IMG/VR virus record: IMGVR_UViG_3300021401_000022
Coordinates: 1-38,887 of that record
From: a virus
Direction: 5' to 3' (one strand)
Length of the DNA stretch: 38,887 nt
The position numbers were made by a program, and so were the translations under genes. The stretch's first letter is position 1; the number at the start of each line of letters is the position of its first letter. Positions 21,919 to 30,406 of this stretch are shown here, piece by piece. The notes below the pieces were generated by a model. The model made no database searches, was not told the origin of the DNA, and saw only the letters and a list, made by a program, of their open reading frames with translations.

Positions 21919-22055
21919 AAATCATGGTTCGCTCTTTGCGCACGATCCGCGTGCAGAATCTCGCGAAAGACCGGATCGAGATTCAAATGATTGTCAGAGA
22001 GTCGGACGGGAAAACATCGGGACTCGCGGTTGTGATTGGAGTCGTTAATGCCTAA
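21915..22055 (+). CDS. 46-residue hypothetical protein
   Basis: GTG 21915 overlaps the previous stop. The product alternates basic and hydrophobic residues (IMVRSLRTIRVQN, then IEIQMIVRES and SGLAVVIGVV), consistent with a small beta sheet. It overlaps the next ATG by 8 bases. Too short for most gene callers; function unknown. Confidence 0.5.
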   Translation: MKIMVRSLRTIRVQNLAKDRIEIQMIVRESDGKTSGLAVVIGVVNA

Positions 22056-22476
22056 ATTTCTTGAAGACAAGCTGAAGCGCGAGTACGGGGAAAACTCCGC
22101 CATTCCCTACAAAGTCATGAACGACATCGGCGCCATGAAGGGCAACAAGGAAACCGAAAAGGGCCGGGAGATGGAAAAGAAACATGAAGAGGACACCATG
22201 AAAAAGCCAAGCAGCACCGCCGAACCCATGCGCGGAATGCGCATCGAAATCCACCGCGGCCCCGGGATGAAAGTCACCGGTCACACCGTTCATCATGACA
22301 TGATGCCAAAGAAAGCCGCGAACTCACCCGGCGGCGCTTTCATGGAAGAGACCAATCATAGCTTCCCCTTCGACGCGCACGGGGAAAGCTCCTCGCACGG
22401 CAATATGCTTGATCACATTGCCGATCACTTGGGAATGGGCGGCGAACCGAAGGGAGAGGGAGCGGAAGGCGAGTAG
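22048..22476 (+). CDS. Phage virion-region protein, Met/His-rich
   Basis: A 142-residue product; ATG 22048 with GGAG upstream. The start MPKFLEDKLKREYGENSAIP then YKVMNDIGAMKGNKETEKG is a recurring pattern in proteins encoded near phage portals. The rest is rich in His and Met (MRGMRIEIHRG, HHDMMPKKAANSP, HGNMLDHIADHLGM). Function unknown; possibly an assembly factor. Confidence 0.6.
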   Translation: MPKFLEDKLKREYGENSAIPYKVMNDIGAMKGNKETEKGREMEKKHEEDTMKKPSSTAEPMRGMRIEIHRGPGMKVTGHTVHHDMMPKKAANSPGGAFMEETNHSFPFDAHGESSSHGNMLDHIADHLGMGGEPKGEGAEGE

Positions 22477-22477
22477 G

Positions 22478-22579
22478 TTAGCAGGGCTTGCGCTTACCGC
22501 ACCAAACGCAGCGGATTACAAGTTTACCTCGAATTTTTACCATCTCCCATCCGCATACGTGAGCGATTAACTGTTTCAT
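22478..22579 (-). CDS. 33-residue Cys-containing minus-strand gene
   Basis: A short minus-strand frame (MKQLIAHVCGWEMVKIRG, then KLVIRCVWCGKRKPC) with a CxxC and two more Cys. It fills the gap between two plus-strand genes. TAGAAT lies exactly 6 bases before the ATG, as for two other minus genes here, which supports a leaderless transcript. The 5' end abuts the plus-strand start at 22591. Function unknown. Confidence 0.5.
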   Translation of the reverse strand: MKQLIAHVCGWEMVKIRGKLVIRCVWCGKRKPC

Positions 22580-22585
22580 TCAGGA

Positions 22586-22591
22586 ATTCTA
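22586..22591 (-). promoter_or_regulatory. -10-like TAGAAT, leaderless-promoter candidate
   Basis: TAGAAT on the minus strand, 6 bases upstream of the ATG at 22579, so transcription would begin at the start codon. No clear -35. It overlaps the plus-strand start codon at 22591. Confidence 0.45.
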
Positions 22592-23301
22592 TGCCCATCA
22601 CCCTCAACGAGCGCACCCGCATCAACCATGAGCTGAAGAAGCTCGGCTTCGGCGGATTGAACGACGCGAACACGATCCAGCAGATTGCCACGCTCTACCG
22701 CACCCACGACTCCTTTCGTGGCCTGCTGATGTCCACGGCTCCAGATCAGCGCAACATTGCCTATAACGCCCTGCGTCCGCACCTGTGTTTCGTTCCTAAG
22801 CCTCTCGACGTGTACGAGCGCGAAATCCATGAGAAAGCCGAGCGCGAGCAGTGGGATGTAATCCACAAAGACAATCCCCACTGGCCGCAACCCTTCAAAG
22901 TTGGCGAAGTCGAGACCGACGAATACCGCCTCGAAAAAGCCGCACAGGAAGCCATCGAAGCCAAGGAGCACGAGAAGGCGAAGGGCGTAGTTTCGCTGAT
23001 TTGTACGCGCTGCACGGTGGAAGGCCGCTTTCCCGCACAGACGAAAAAGTTGGCGCTGAAGAAAGCGCACGAAGACGGCTGGCGCTGGGCCGAAAAGAAC
23101 GGCGTTCAGAAAACGTATTGCCCCTCGCATGTTCCCGGCAGAGCGACGATGACCCTTGAATGCTCCGGATGCCATTTAACCCAGCGGCATCGCGTCTGGG
23201 ACGAACAGGATGGCTACCGCATGGCAAGGTTGGCGGGCTGGAAAATTAGCGAGGCGGCGAAGTGTCCGATGTGTGTGGCGAAGCTGGTGCTGGTGCAGTG
23301 A
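22591..23301 (+). CDS. Multi-zinc-knuckle phage protein
   Basis: The 236-residue product has an N-terminal helical domain (about 1-125) and a C-terminal Cys-rich half: CTRC, a lone CP near YCPSH, CSGC and a final CPMC, forming probable zinc ribbons separated by basic helices (KKLALKKAHEDGWRWAEK). AGGA precedes the ATG. It is encoded just upstream of the portal. Unknown role; nucleic-acid binding is plausible. Confidence 0.6.
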   Translation: MPITLNERTRINHELKKLGFGGLNDANTIQQIATLYRTHDSFRGLLMSTAPDQRNIAYNALRPHLCFVPKPLDVYEREIHEKAEREQWDVIHKDNPHWPQPFKVGEVETDEYRLEKAAQEAIEAKEHEKAKGVVSLICTRCTVEGRFPAQTKKLALKKAHEDGWRWAEKNGVQKTYCPSHVPGRATMTLECSGCHLTQRHRVWDEQDGYRMARLAGWKISEAAKCPMCVAKLVLVQ

Positions 23302-23431
23302 GATGAACTCTCACTTGCCCGAGAAAGTTGTCGATCTTTCGTTGCAGTTTTTTACTGCTGCTGTAATGGGATGCCTGCTGTAGTAGGTAAATGGCATCGT
23401 TCCATAACTCGTTGTCCTTTTCCCAATTCAT
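23246..23431 (-). CDS. Small helical minus-strand gene overlapping the portal start
   Basis: A 61-residue frame (MNWEKDNELWNDAIYLLQQA, then SHYSSSKKLQRKIDNFLGQV) with good protein texture and TAGAAT exactly 6 bases before the ATG. A -35-like TTGGAG lies 17 bases further upstream. It overlaps the annotated portal start by 41 bases, so the portal may begin later (GTG 23448) or both are used. The last 15 residues, over the upstream gene, look less ordered. Confidence 0.45.
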   Translation of the reverse strand: MNWEKDNELWNDAIYLLQQASHYSSSKKLQRKIDNFLGQVRVHLTAPAPASPHTSDTSPPR

Positions 23432-25691
23432 CCGCAAATTCTACCCCGTGTCCGACCCCACTCCAAAAGAAATTCGCGATGCCTATCAGGATTTCAGGAA
23501 CGCCTGGCAGGACATCCGCAATGAAGCCCAAGAGGACATGCGGGCCATCTCCGTGCAAGGCCCGTGGTCCGACGACGACCGGGACGCGCGCAAAGGCAGC
23601 GGCCGGCCATGCATCCATCTCGATCAGTTGAACCAGTTTCTCGCGCAGGTGAACGGCAATGCGCGGAAATCGAAGCGGGCGATCAAGGCCATTCCGAAGG
23701 GCGATGGCGCGAACGATCAGGACGCCAAGAAACGTTCCGCCGCCATCATGGGAATTGAAGAGCGGTCGCAAGCCCAGCCGATTTACTTGGGAGCATTTCA
23801 ATCGCAGATCGAGCGCAGCTATAGCTTCTCTGTCATCCGCACAGAGTACAAAGACGATTCCAGCTTCGATCAGGAAATCCTGATCAAGCCGATTCTGAAT
23901 CCCGACACCGTGCTGCTTACGCCCTACTATAAGCAGCCGGATGCGTCCGACATCACCGAGGGTTTCATTCTCGACCGCATGATAAAAAAAGCCTTTCGCC
24001 AGAAGTGGCCGAAGGCGAAGGTCACGGATTTTGGCGATGAGGATTTAGATGATTCGACGGTCACCGACTGGATCAAAGACAAGTATGTGCAGTATGCGGA
24101 GTTCTGGAAGGTGCAAAGCCAACTCCGCACGCTCTTATTAATCGAGCGTGGCAACGGCCCGGAAACAGTCTGGGAAGACGAACTCGAAAAGCGGGATGGT
24201 AAGGGCCGCTTCCGCGATCCCCGCAAAGGGCTGCAGGTAAAGCGTGAGCGTGAAGTGGATTTTCCCGAAGTCTTTCAGTACATGACCAACGGCGTCGAAA
24301 TCCTCGACAAAGTTCCGTGGGACGGTTCGCGCATCCCCATCATTTCCTGTTTGGGTCCGGAGCGTTGGACTACGGAAGGGGGAACCGCGAAAAGACAGTT
24401 GCTTTCGATGGTGCGCTTCGCCCGCGATCCGCAGATGTTGCTGGATTACTTCGCATCCGGTGAGTGCGAAGAGGCAGGGATGATCCCCAAGGCTCCGTTT
24501 GTCGGCGCCGTCGGGCAGTTTGAGACCGACAAGGAGACGTGGGATGAGATCACGAAAGTTCCTCACGCTACCGCGCAATACGATCTCATTCTCGACTCCG
24601 GCGGCACTGCGGCTCCGCCTCCCTCGCGTCCCGCATGGGTACCGAACTTTGAAATCTGGGAAGTCGCCAAGGAAGCGGCGATCCGCGCCATTCAAGCGGG
24701 GATGGGAATCGCACCTCTTCCCGATGCCACACAGCGACGAAGTCAAAAATCTGGCGTGGCCCTCGAAAAGATCGATGACATGATCTCGCTCGGAGCTTTT
24801 CCATTCATTGATCGCTTCGAGAACGGATATTTATACAACGCCGGGTGGCAGATCAATGAACTCATCACGCCGATTTTAGATACCCAGCGGGACATGCCAA
24901 TCTCGCAGCCCGACGGCAAGCGCTCCACGATGCAGATAGTCGGAAACACTTCTCATCCCTTGAATGACGATGGCGCGTATGAAGTGCAGGGGCTCGACGA
25001 AGGCCATCTCCACACCGGCAAGGGTGAATTCGATGTAACCATTTCAACCGGCCCCAGCTATCAATCGGAACGCGAAGAGCAAGATGAGTTCGCCGACTCG
25101 CTTACCGAGAATCTGGCGAACCTTCCGCAACCGGGCACGCCCCAGGCAAAGGTTTTCGCGCTTTCCATTCGGATGCGCCCCACTCTCGGTCCAGTGGGCC
25201 AGCAGATCGCCGACGTATTCGATCCCCCGCCCGCCGACAATCTTCCTCCGGAAGCGCAAGCCATCGTGCAAAATCTGCAATCGCAACTACAGCAAGCCCA
25301 GACCGAGAACTCCGCGCTGCACATGGAACGCGCCGGGAAGGTGCTGGAGCAGCAGACCAAGATGCTCATTCAGCAGATGAAGGAAGATGGTGACAACCAG
25401 CGGGCGCAACTGGCGAACGACATCAAAGTGCTGCTCGCGGAAATCGGCGCGAAATCACAGTCGGAACAAGAACGTGCTCAGATGTACTACGAATTCTGGA
25501 AAGAGAACCACTCCGCAGCGCACGAAGTTGGGATGCAGGCGATGGATCATCAGCACGACGCGCAGCAAGCTAATCAGTTGGCGAAGTTGGCGCAGCAGAC
25601 CCAGGCGTCCGATCAGTTGCATCAGCAGACGATGGCGAGTCAGGCGCAGGATGCTGGTACAAGTGGCGGTTCTTCTCCCGCCGCGCCATAA
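23391..25691 (+). CDS. Portal protein, P22 gp1-like
   Basis: The 766-residue product is a portal of the P22 type; P22 gp1 is 725 residues. The diagnostic N-terminal run is RPCIHLDQLNQFLAQVNGNA and the following RKSKRAIKAIP, then ERSQAQPIYLGAFQ. A Gln-rich coiled coil at about 620-765 would form the barrel that reaches into the capsid. Twelve subunits build the DNA channel and the connector for gp4-like proteins. The ATG at 23391 has only a weak AGGTAA ahead; GTG 23448 is an alternative. Confidence 0.88.
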   Translation: MASFHNSLSFSQFIRKFYPVSDPTPKEIRDAYQDFRNAWQDIRNEAQEDMRAISVQGPWSDDDRDARKGSGRPCIHLDQLNQFLAQVNGNARKSKRAIKAIPKGDGANDQDAKKRSAAIMGIEERSQAQPIYLGAFQSQIERSYSFSVIRTEYKDDSSFDQEILIKPILNPDTVLLTPYYKQPDASDITEGFILDRMIKKAFRQKWPKAKVTDFGDEDLDDSTVTDWIKDKYVQYAEFWKVQSQLRTLLLIERGNGPETVWEDELEKRDGKGRFRDPRKGLQVKREREVDFPEVFQYMTNGVEILDKVPWDGSRIPIISCLGPERWTTEGGTAKRQLLSMVRFARDPQMLLDYFASGECEEAGMIPKAPFVGAVGQFETDKETWDEITKVPHATAQYDLILDSGGTAAPPPSRPAWVPNFEIWEVAKEAAIRAIQAGMGIAPLPDATQRRSQKSGVALEKIDDMISLGAFPFIDRFENGYLYNAGWQINELITPILDTQRDMPISQPDGKRSTMQIVGNTSHPLNDDGAYEVQGLDEGHLHTGKGEFDVTISTGPSYQSEREEQDEFADSLTENLANLPQPGTPQAKVFALSIRMRPTLGPVGQQIADVFDPPPADNLPPEAQAIVQNLQSQLQQAQTENSALHMERAGKVLEQQTKMLIQQMKEDGDNQRAQLANDIKVLLAEIGAKSQSEQERAQMYYEFWKENHSAAHEVGMQAMDHQHDAQQANQLAKLAQQTQASDQLHQQTMASQAQDAGTSGGSSPAAP
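23438..23466 (-). promoter_or_regulatory. Leaderless promoter candidate, TTGGAG-N17-TAGAAT
   Basis: Minus strand: TTGGAG (23461-23466), 17 bases, TAGAAT (23438-23443), 6 bases, ATG (23431). The -10 is one base from consensus. It lies inside the portal coding region if the portal starts at 23391. Confidence 0.5.
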
Positions 25692-25830
25692 GAACAATCG
25701 AGCCCGGAACTAATTCGTAATCCGTGAGGCAGTTTTTACAGCGAGCATACCAACGATCTTGATTTTGAATCAGTACGAACAGTGATTGTCGGCAGTCTGT
25801 GCAGTACTGAGTATGTCCTGAAATTTCCAT
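25570..25830 (-). CDS. Zinc-ribbon minus-strand gene
   Basis: An 86-residue product whose first 60 residues look real: CTDC at about 10-13 and CKNC at about 31-34 form a zinc ribbon, followed by LTDYELVPG. The last third overlaps the end of the portal gene and is Pro/Ser-rich. TAAAAT lies exactly 6 bases before the ATG. The 260 bases upstream (25831-26091) hold only ambiguous short minus-strand frames that I do not call. Confidence 0.5.
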   Translation of the reverse strand: MEISGHTQYCTDCRQSLFVLIQNQDRWYARCKNCLTDYELVPGSIVLMARREKNRHLYQHPAPDSPSSADATDRTPGSAAPTSPTD

Positions 25831-25836
25831 TACCCG

Positions 25837-25842
25837 ATTTTA
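25837..25842 (-). promoter_or_regulatory. -10-like TAAAAT, leaderless-promoter candidate
   Basis: TAAAAT on the minus strand, 6 bases before ATG 25830, one base from consensus. No clear -35. Confidence 0.4.
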
Positions 25843-26091
25843 GCTCCACTCCCGCGCCGCCGGTCTCCGCGTCACATCCGGCATAAATTCCAGCGAAAAC
25901 AAGGCCGTTCCGAATATGAGGCTTACTTGGTGGACCGTCGCGTCGATTCTCAGGTTTCACGGCACAAAGCCGAATAGACCGCGGCTACGCAGTTCCCCGA
26001 CCCAATCTCATATCAGCATTCTCGCTGGCATTTCAAGTTTAGCTTCTTCGCGTCTGCTGCGTTAAGCGGAAATTTCCAGCAAAGGCAACCC

Positions 26092-27246
26092 ATGAAAACC
26101 GTCAGTGAAGAATCCGCCCCGGCAGCGGAATTGATTGATACCCCGCATTCAATGGACGAAGCGATGGAAACCGGCTTCCTTCCGGATGACGAACACTATC
26201 GCCTCACCGGAGAATTCAAGAAAGAGAAAGATCCCACGGAGGCGGACACCGAGACCGCCGGCAAAAAAGATCAGTCAGGGAAAACGGACGCCTCGGCAGC
26301 GTCTACGGAAGCCGATACCGCCGCGGCCTCGGCAGCCGCACAACAGCAGAGTACCGAAGAGAAGAGAACAACCGGGAAGACCGCAGCCGCCAGCGAAAGC
26401 CGCTGGGCCAAACTCAGCCGGGAAAACCGCGAACTCAAAGACAAGCTCGCTCAGAAGGAAGCCGCTCGGACTCAAGAAACTTCGCAAGCAACCCAGCGTG
26501 AAACTCAGCAGACCTCGCAATCTGCGACCGAAGCCAAGGCCGCGCCCAAACCCAAGATCGACGACGTTGACGCCGCCGGCAAGCCGAAATACAAAAGCTA
26601 TGCCGAATACGAAGACGCCAAAGATCAGTGGTTGCGGCAGGATACCCTCCGCGAGTTCAACGAGAGCCAGTCGAAGACCCAGCAGCTTACCCAGCAGCAA
26701 CAGGCGGAACGCGAAATCGGCCAGACCCTCAATAAAAAGTTTGAGCCGCTTCGCGCTAAGTACGCGGACTTCGACAAAGTTGCGCTGAATGACATCGATC
26801 CGGCTACCGGAAAACCAAAATATCCCGACAGTCCGGTCCTGTTCATTCCCGCCAAATCGGTGACCGACGATTTTATCGTGCGATCTCCGCACGGCGGCGA
26901 GGTGCTCTACTACCTCGGCCAGCATCCGGAAATTACGCAAGGGTTCTACGGTCGCACACAGGCCGGAGTGCCCATCAATCTCATTCATCCGCTTGATCAA
27001 ACCCGCAAGCTGTTGGAGATCGAGGCGCAATTCTCCGGTACGGCCGCCAGCGACAAACCCGGCGATGACAAATCTTCCTCTTCCTCTGCAAAACCCGTAA
27101 CTCAGGCTTCTCGCCCGCCCCACCAGGTATCCGGAACAGGAACCGTGGCCAAGGACGCGGTGGAGCAAGCCGTAGAAGACGGCGATACCGAGACCTACAT
27201 GCGCGCGCAAAACGCCAAGGAACTCGCACGCCTCAAGAAAAAATAA
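26092..27246 (+). CDS. Scaffolding protein, P22 gp8-like
   Basis: The 384-residue product lies directly before the coat gene, the scaffold position. It is highly charged, Ala/Glu/Lys/Gln-rich, with a disordered N-terminal half, a coiled coil (about 105-150), an ordered middle (FEPLRAKYADFDKVALNDID and EVLYYLGQHPEITQGFYG), and a basic C-terminal helix (NAKELARLKKK), the place where P22 scaffold binds coat. It would guide procapsid assembly and leave before or during packaging. Confidence 0.82.
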   Translation: MKTVSEESAPAAELIDTPHSMDEAMETGFLPDDEHYRLTGEFKKEKDPTEADTETAGKKDQSGKTDASAASTEADTAAASAAAQQQSTEEKRTTGKTAAASESRWAKLSRENRELKDKLAQKEAARTQETSQATQRETQQTSQSATEAKAAPKPKIDDVDAAGKPKYKSYAEYEDAKDQWLRQDTLREFNESQSKTQQLTQQQQAEREIGQTLNKKFEPLRAKYADFDKVALNDIDPATGKPKYPDSPVLFIPAKSVTDDFIVRSPHGGEVLYYLGQHPEITQGFYGRTQAGVPINLIHPLDQTRKLLEIEAQFSGTAASDKPGDDKSSSSSAKPVTQASRPPHQVSGTGTVAKDAVEQAVEDGDTETYMRAQNAKELARLKKK

Positions 27247-27255
27247 GAGGAAACC

Positions 27256-28518
27256 GTGGCCAACTTATTTCTAAACACCTCATGGATTTCCATGGAGGTG
27301 TTGCGCAATCTCAAGAACGCTTTGAAGATTGCCGAATACTTCAATCACGACTGGGAAAAAGACTATGAGAAGGCGTGGGCCGTCGGCACCACGATTCAGG
27401 TTAAGTTCCCGCAACAGTTCACCATCCGGAACGGTCTCGGATACAACCCGCAAGGCATCAACCGCATTTCGACCACGATTTCACTGGACGAGCCCTTCGG
27501 CATCGACTTCCAGTGGGATGACTACGAAGCTGCGGTCAAAGCCGAGCGGTCGGAGGAAGAAATCCGCGAGCAGTACCTGGCCCCGGCCGGCGTGCAGCTT
27601 GCGAACGAATGGGATTCCCGTGCGGCCCTGTTTGCCAAGAACAACTGCTCGCAGATTGTGGGCACGCTCGGACAGGATCCCACTTCCATCGTGTTTCTCG
27701 ATCTGGCCCGTGGCCGCTTACTGCAAAAGGCCGGATCTTATCTCTCGAAGAAACGCGCTGCCCTGATTAGCTCTTCGATGCAGACCAACTCCATCAATAC
27801 CCCGGTGACGTCGTTGTTCCAACCGACCGATGCGATCACCGAAGCTTTCAAGGAAGGTTCGATGGGGAAGCTGAAGACCTTCGACGTCTTCGAAGAGCAG
27901 AACCTGTACTCCCACACCGCCGGAACCTGGCAATCCACCGTCACCGTGACCGGCAGCGGCCAGAGCGGCACGTCTCTAATCATTACCGGCACTGCGGGCG
28001 ATACCATCAAGCAGGGTGACAAGTTCGCGATCGCGAACGTGAACTTTGTCAATCCGCGCTCCCGGCGTCCCCCCGGCCCTTTGACTCCGCAGACGTTCAC
28101 CGCGACGCAGGATTTCACCCTGACCGGCGGAGCCGATACCATCACCATGCTGCCTGCGATTTATGGGCCGAACCCGAACGATCCCAGCGGCAACTCGCAA
28201 TATCAGAACGTCGATAACCTGCCGGTGAATGGCGCGGCTCTGACGCTCTGGCCTGGCACCTCGAATCCGAACGGCGCAACCGGTACGGTGGGTCTGGCGC
28301 TGACTCCAATGGCCTTCGCCATCGTGGGCATGCGCTTCTATCTGCCGAAGGCGGTGGAAGCCCGTTCGCAGGCCGAAGACAAGGCCACTGGAATTCCGGT
28401 GCGCTTCGTAAAAGCCTGGGACGCCTACCACTCATTGCAGATCAACCGCTTCGATACCGTGGGCGGATTCGGCAATCTCTACCAAGATAATGCGTGCGTG
28501 GGGCTACTCGGAGCCTAG
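27256..28518 (+). CDS. Major capsid (coat) protein, P22 gp5-like
   Basis: The 420-residue product matches P22 coat in length (430) and in key places: MANLFLNTSWISMEVLRNLK, the WDDYEAAVKAERS region, LANEWDSRAALF, and a C-terminal RFDTVGGFGNLYQDNACVGL. A Gly/Thr-rich insertion at about 230-320 corresponds to the telokin-like/I-domain area. GTG 27256 has AGAGGA upstream. It forms the icosahedral shell on scaffold. Confidence 0.9.
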   Translation: MANLFLNTSWISMEVLRNLKNALKIAEYFNHDWEKDYEKAWAVGTTIQVKFPQQFTIRNGLGYNPQGINRISTTISLDEPFGIDFQWDDYEAAVKAERSEEEIREQYLAPAGVQLANEWDSRAALFAKNNCSQIVGTLGQDPTSIVFLDLARGRLLQKAGSYLSKKRAALISSSMQTNSINTPVTSLFQPTDAITEAFKEGSMGKLKTFDVFEEQNLYSHTAGTWQSTVTVTGSGQSGTSLIITGTAGDTIKQGDKFAIANVNFVNPRSRRPPGPLTPQTFTATQDFTLTGGADTITMLPAIYGPNPNDPSGNSQYQNVDNLPVNGAALTLWPGTSNPNGATGTVGLALTPMAFAIVGMRFYLPKAVEARSQAEDKATGIPVRFVKAWDAYHSLQINRFDTVGGFGNLYQDNACVGLLGA

Positions 28519-28586
28519 ACAGGAGATTCCCGCTAGCAATATTTTGAGCAAAATTTTGCCCAGATTTTGACCGGGAAACGAAAACC

Positions 28587-29549
28587 ATGACAAAACTCAA
28601 AAACTTTTCTGTTCTCGTTGGTTTGCTCCTGGCGGCAGCACTGTCCCACGCGCAAACCTGCACCGTAGTTGGCACCGCCTGCCAGATCGCCAACACCACG
28701 CTCTCGGCGGCGGTGACCAATACCAGCTCGCAGACCAACATCTTTCGTCTCGCTTCGACCACGGGCATTGTTGCTGGTTCGACCATGCTCTTTATCGAAG
28801 GCGAAATGGATTCGGTGAACGCCGTTACTTCGACCACGGTGACGGTGACTAGAGGCGTACCCGCATCTCGGGTTGCTGCGCATCCCTCGGGCGCAGTGGT
28901 CTGGTACGGTCCTCCGAGCTATTTCCAGTTCAATGTTCCAGTGGGCTATCCCGCCGGGGCTTGCACGCGAAGTGCGGCTCTGGTGGTGCCTTATATCGAT
29001 GTGGGGAATAACGTCTATTCCGACTGCATCGGTGGAGTGTGGGTGCGCGGCATTTCCGGACAAAGCGTAACGGATGTGCTGGCTCCTGATTCGGGCGGCA
29101 CCGCTTACACCTCGCTGAACACCAACGGCACGGCGACGGTGGCGGGAACGCTGAATTGCACCGAGTTGCACGTAGTCTCGAACAAACTGGCAACTGGTTT
29201 AGCCATCATGTTCGGCACTACGGCGGGCGGCAGCGATAAGCACTTAGTTGCCTTGCTCGATTCGTCCGGCAACGTGGTGGCGACCTCCGCTCTGGCGGGG
29301 GCAACCAACTCGACCGCATCCACCTACGTGAGGTTCGCTTTCACTTCACAGTATCTAGTGGTGGGGCCGGGGCAGTATTTTGCCTGCACGCAATCGAATG
29401 GAACCTCGGACACGATCCGGATGCTGGTCACAGGAACACAAGACACCTACCTGACCACCAGCAAAACCGGGACGTTCGGCACCATTCCGACCATCACGGT
29501 TCCGACCACGTTTACCAGCGCGGTCGGGCCATATGCCTATTTGTACTGA
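28587..29549 (+). CDS. Secreted beta-rich protein directly after the coat gene
   Basis: The 320-residue product begins with a clear Sec signal peptide (basic MTKLK, core FSVLVGLLLAAALSHA, cleavage about residue 22) and then a mature part full of Thr, Ser, Gly and Val with beta-strand texture; six or more Cys could form disulfides after export. Its position suggests a decoration or head fibre, but those normally lack signal peptides. It may be a true exported protein, or a virion protein with a signal-like N-terminus. ATG 28587 is clear; the ribosome site (CGGGAAACG) is moderate. Confidence 0.65.
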   Translation: MTKLKNFSVLVGLLLAAALSHAQTCTVVGTACQIANTTLSAAVTNTSSQTNIFRLASTTGIVAGSTMLFIEGEMDSVNAVTSTTVTVTRGVPASRVAAHPSGAVVWYGPPSYFQFNVPVGYPAGACTRSAALVVPYIDVGNNVYSDCIGGVWVRGISGQSVTDVLAPDSGGTAYTSLNTNGTATVAGTLNCTELHVVSNKLATGLAIMFGTTAGGSDKHLVALLDSSGNVVATSALAGATNSTASTYVRFAFTSQYLVVGPGQYFACTQSNGTSDTIRMLVTGTQDTYLTTSKTGTFGTIPTITVPTTFTSAVGPYAYLY

Positions 29550-29570
29550 AGTTGTTCGATAATTAAAGTG

Positions 29571-29639
29571 AGGGCAGGTGCGGCGTTTTATAAACGGCCT
29601 CGCACCGTCGGCGACAGAGCGGCCTGCCCTTAATTTTTT
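29571..29639 (+). terminator. Branched hairpin with U-tract (terminator or structured RNA)
   Basis: AGGGCAGG (29571-29578) pairs with CCTGCCCT (29623-29630), followed by TTAATTTTTT. Inside are two smaller hairpins: one built on GTTT/AAAC with TGCG/CGCA outside, and one on CCG/CGG (about 29605-29622). The whole could fold as a three-way junction and ends like a Rho-independent terminator after the secreted protein gene. Confidence 0.6.
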
Positions 29640-29641
29640 CA

Positions 29642-30145
29642 ATGCCGCTGAACGAATCGACCTCCAAGCCGCGCCGCGAACGCTGGCCCCTCGAATTCGA
29701 TCTGACCGGCGTCCCCCGCGACAACGCAACCCGCAAAAATCTCTTAGAACAGAAACGCAATAACGAGGAAACCATGTCACCAGCAGCCCAGAGCGTCCGC
29801 ACCATCACCGAGAACCACTTCACAGTGGATCAGCCATCGACCGATGTGTTCATCACCGACATCAACAATCCGCCGCGGAAAAACTACAACCCGCACGACG
29901 CCAAGAATCAGTACCCGAAGATGCTCTATCACCACAAGACGGGAAGAGTGCTTCAGGTGCAAAACGAGAAAGAAGAGAAAGCCTCGCTCAAGCGGGGATT
30001 TGAGTTTAAGCCCTCGCCCGACTTCGATTACTCGAAAGTGAGCCGTGCCGGAATCGCCGCGAAAGCTTCAAACGAGCCGAAGCGCGAAGAGGAAATGTCG
30101 GCGGAAGAGCTGGCGGCGCTAGACGAGCAGGATCAGGCGGGTTAG
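29642..30145 (+). CDS. Hypothetical virion-region protein
   Basis: A 167-residue product. ATG 29642 lacks a ribosome site and follows the terminator at once; in-frame ATG 29774 has GAGGAAA upstream and gives 123 residues. The region between looks coding (RRERWPLEFDLTG). The rest is charged (Lys, Glu, Asn). Its TAG overlaps the stop of the convergent gene (TTAG at 30142-30145). Between coat and gp4-like genes; role unknown. Confidence 0.55.
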   Translation: MPLNESTSKPRRERWPLEFDLTGVPRDNATRKNLLEQKRNNEETMSPAAQSVRTITENHFTVDQPSTDVFITDINNPPRKNYNPHDAKNQYPKMLYHHKTGRVLQVQNEKEEKASLKRGFEFKPSPDFDYSKVSRAGIAAKASNEPKREEEMSAEELAALDEQDQAG

Positions 30146-30390
30146 GTTTTCGCGATAGGTCCAAGCTTCCGTAGCATTAACTCGCTAGGTGTTCGCGGAG
30201 TGCGGTATTGTTCGAAATATTTGTTGATCATGCGCTGTTGTCCTTCGTGGTAAGCCTTCGCCACAGCTTGATCGCGCAATCGTTCTTTCGATGCGGGTGT
30301 CCAACTGAAAAAGTAAACATCGAAGCTCCAGCATGAACTCGTGCGCGGCTTCGGCCAACCCGGAACAACGTCTCGCGCTTTCACTTTCAC
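30142..30390 (-). CDS. Small minus-strand gene between late genes
   Basis: An 82-residue frame from GTG 30390: a hydrophobic/aromatic segment (TSSCWSFDVYFFSW) then a basic helix (KERLRDQAVAKAYHEGQQRM). TAGAAT is exactly 6 bases before the GTG. Its start is 16 bases from the plus gene at 30407, and its stop overlaps the plus gene before it. Function unknown. Confidence 0.5.
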   Translation of the reverse strand: MKVKARDVVPGWPKPRTSSCWSFDVYFFSWTPASKERLRDQAVAKAYHEGQQRMINKYFEQYRTPRTPSELMLRKLGPIAKT

Positions 30391-30396
30391 GCTGAA

Positions 30397-30402
30397 ATTC
30401 TA
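30397..30402 (-). promoter_or_regulatory. -10-like TAGAAT, leaderless-promoter candidate
   Basis: TAGAAT on the minus strand, 6 bases before GTG 30390. It lies just before the plus-strand ATG 30407. Confidence 0.45.
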
Positions 30403-30406
30403 ACCC

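Noticed and set aside
23303-23383. 26-codon plus-strand frame before the portal
   Set aside because: Very short, poor ribosome-site spacing, and competes with the minus-strand gene carrying the TAGAAT signature.
25736-25960. 74-aa minus-strand frame before the zinc-ribbon gene
   Set aside because: First 40 residues look partly protein-like, but it overlaps the better-supported 25830 gene and frames there are ambiguous; not called.
26275-27210. 311-aa minus-strand frame opposite the scaffold gene
   Set aside because: Long only because of the codon bias of the scaffold gene; Gly/Leu/Arg/Phe-rich low-complexity texture.
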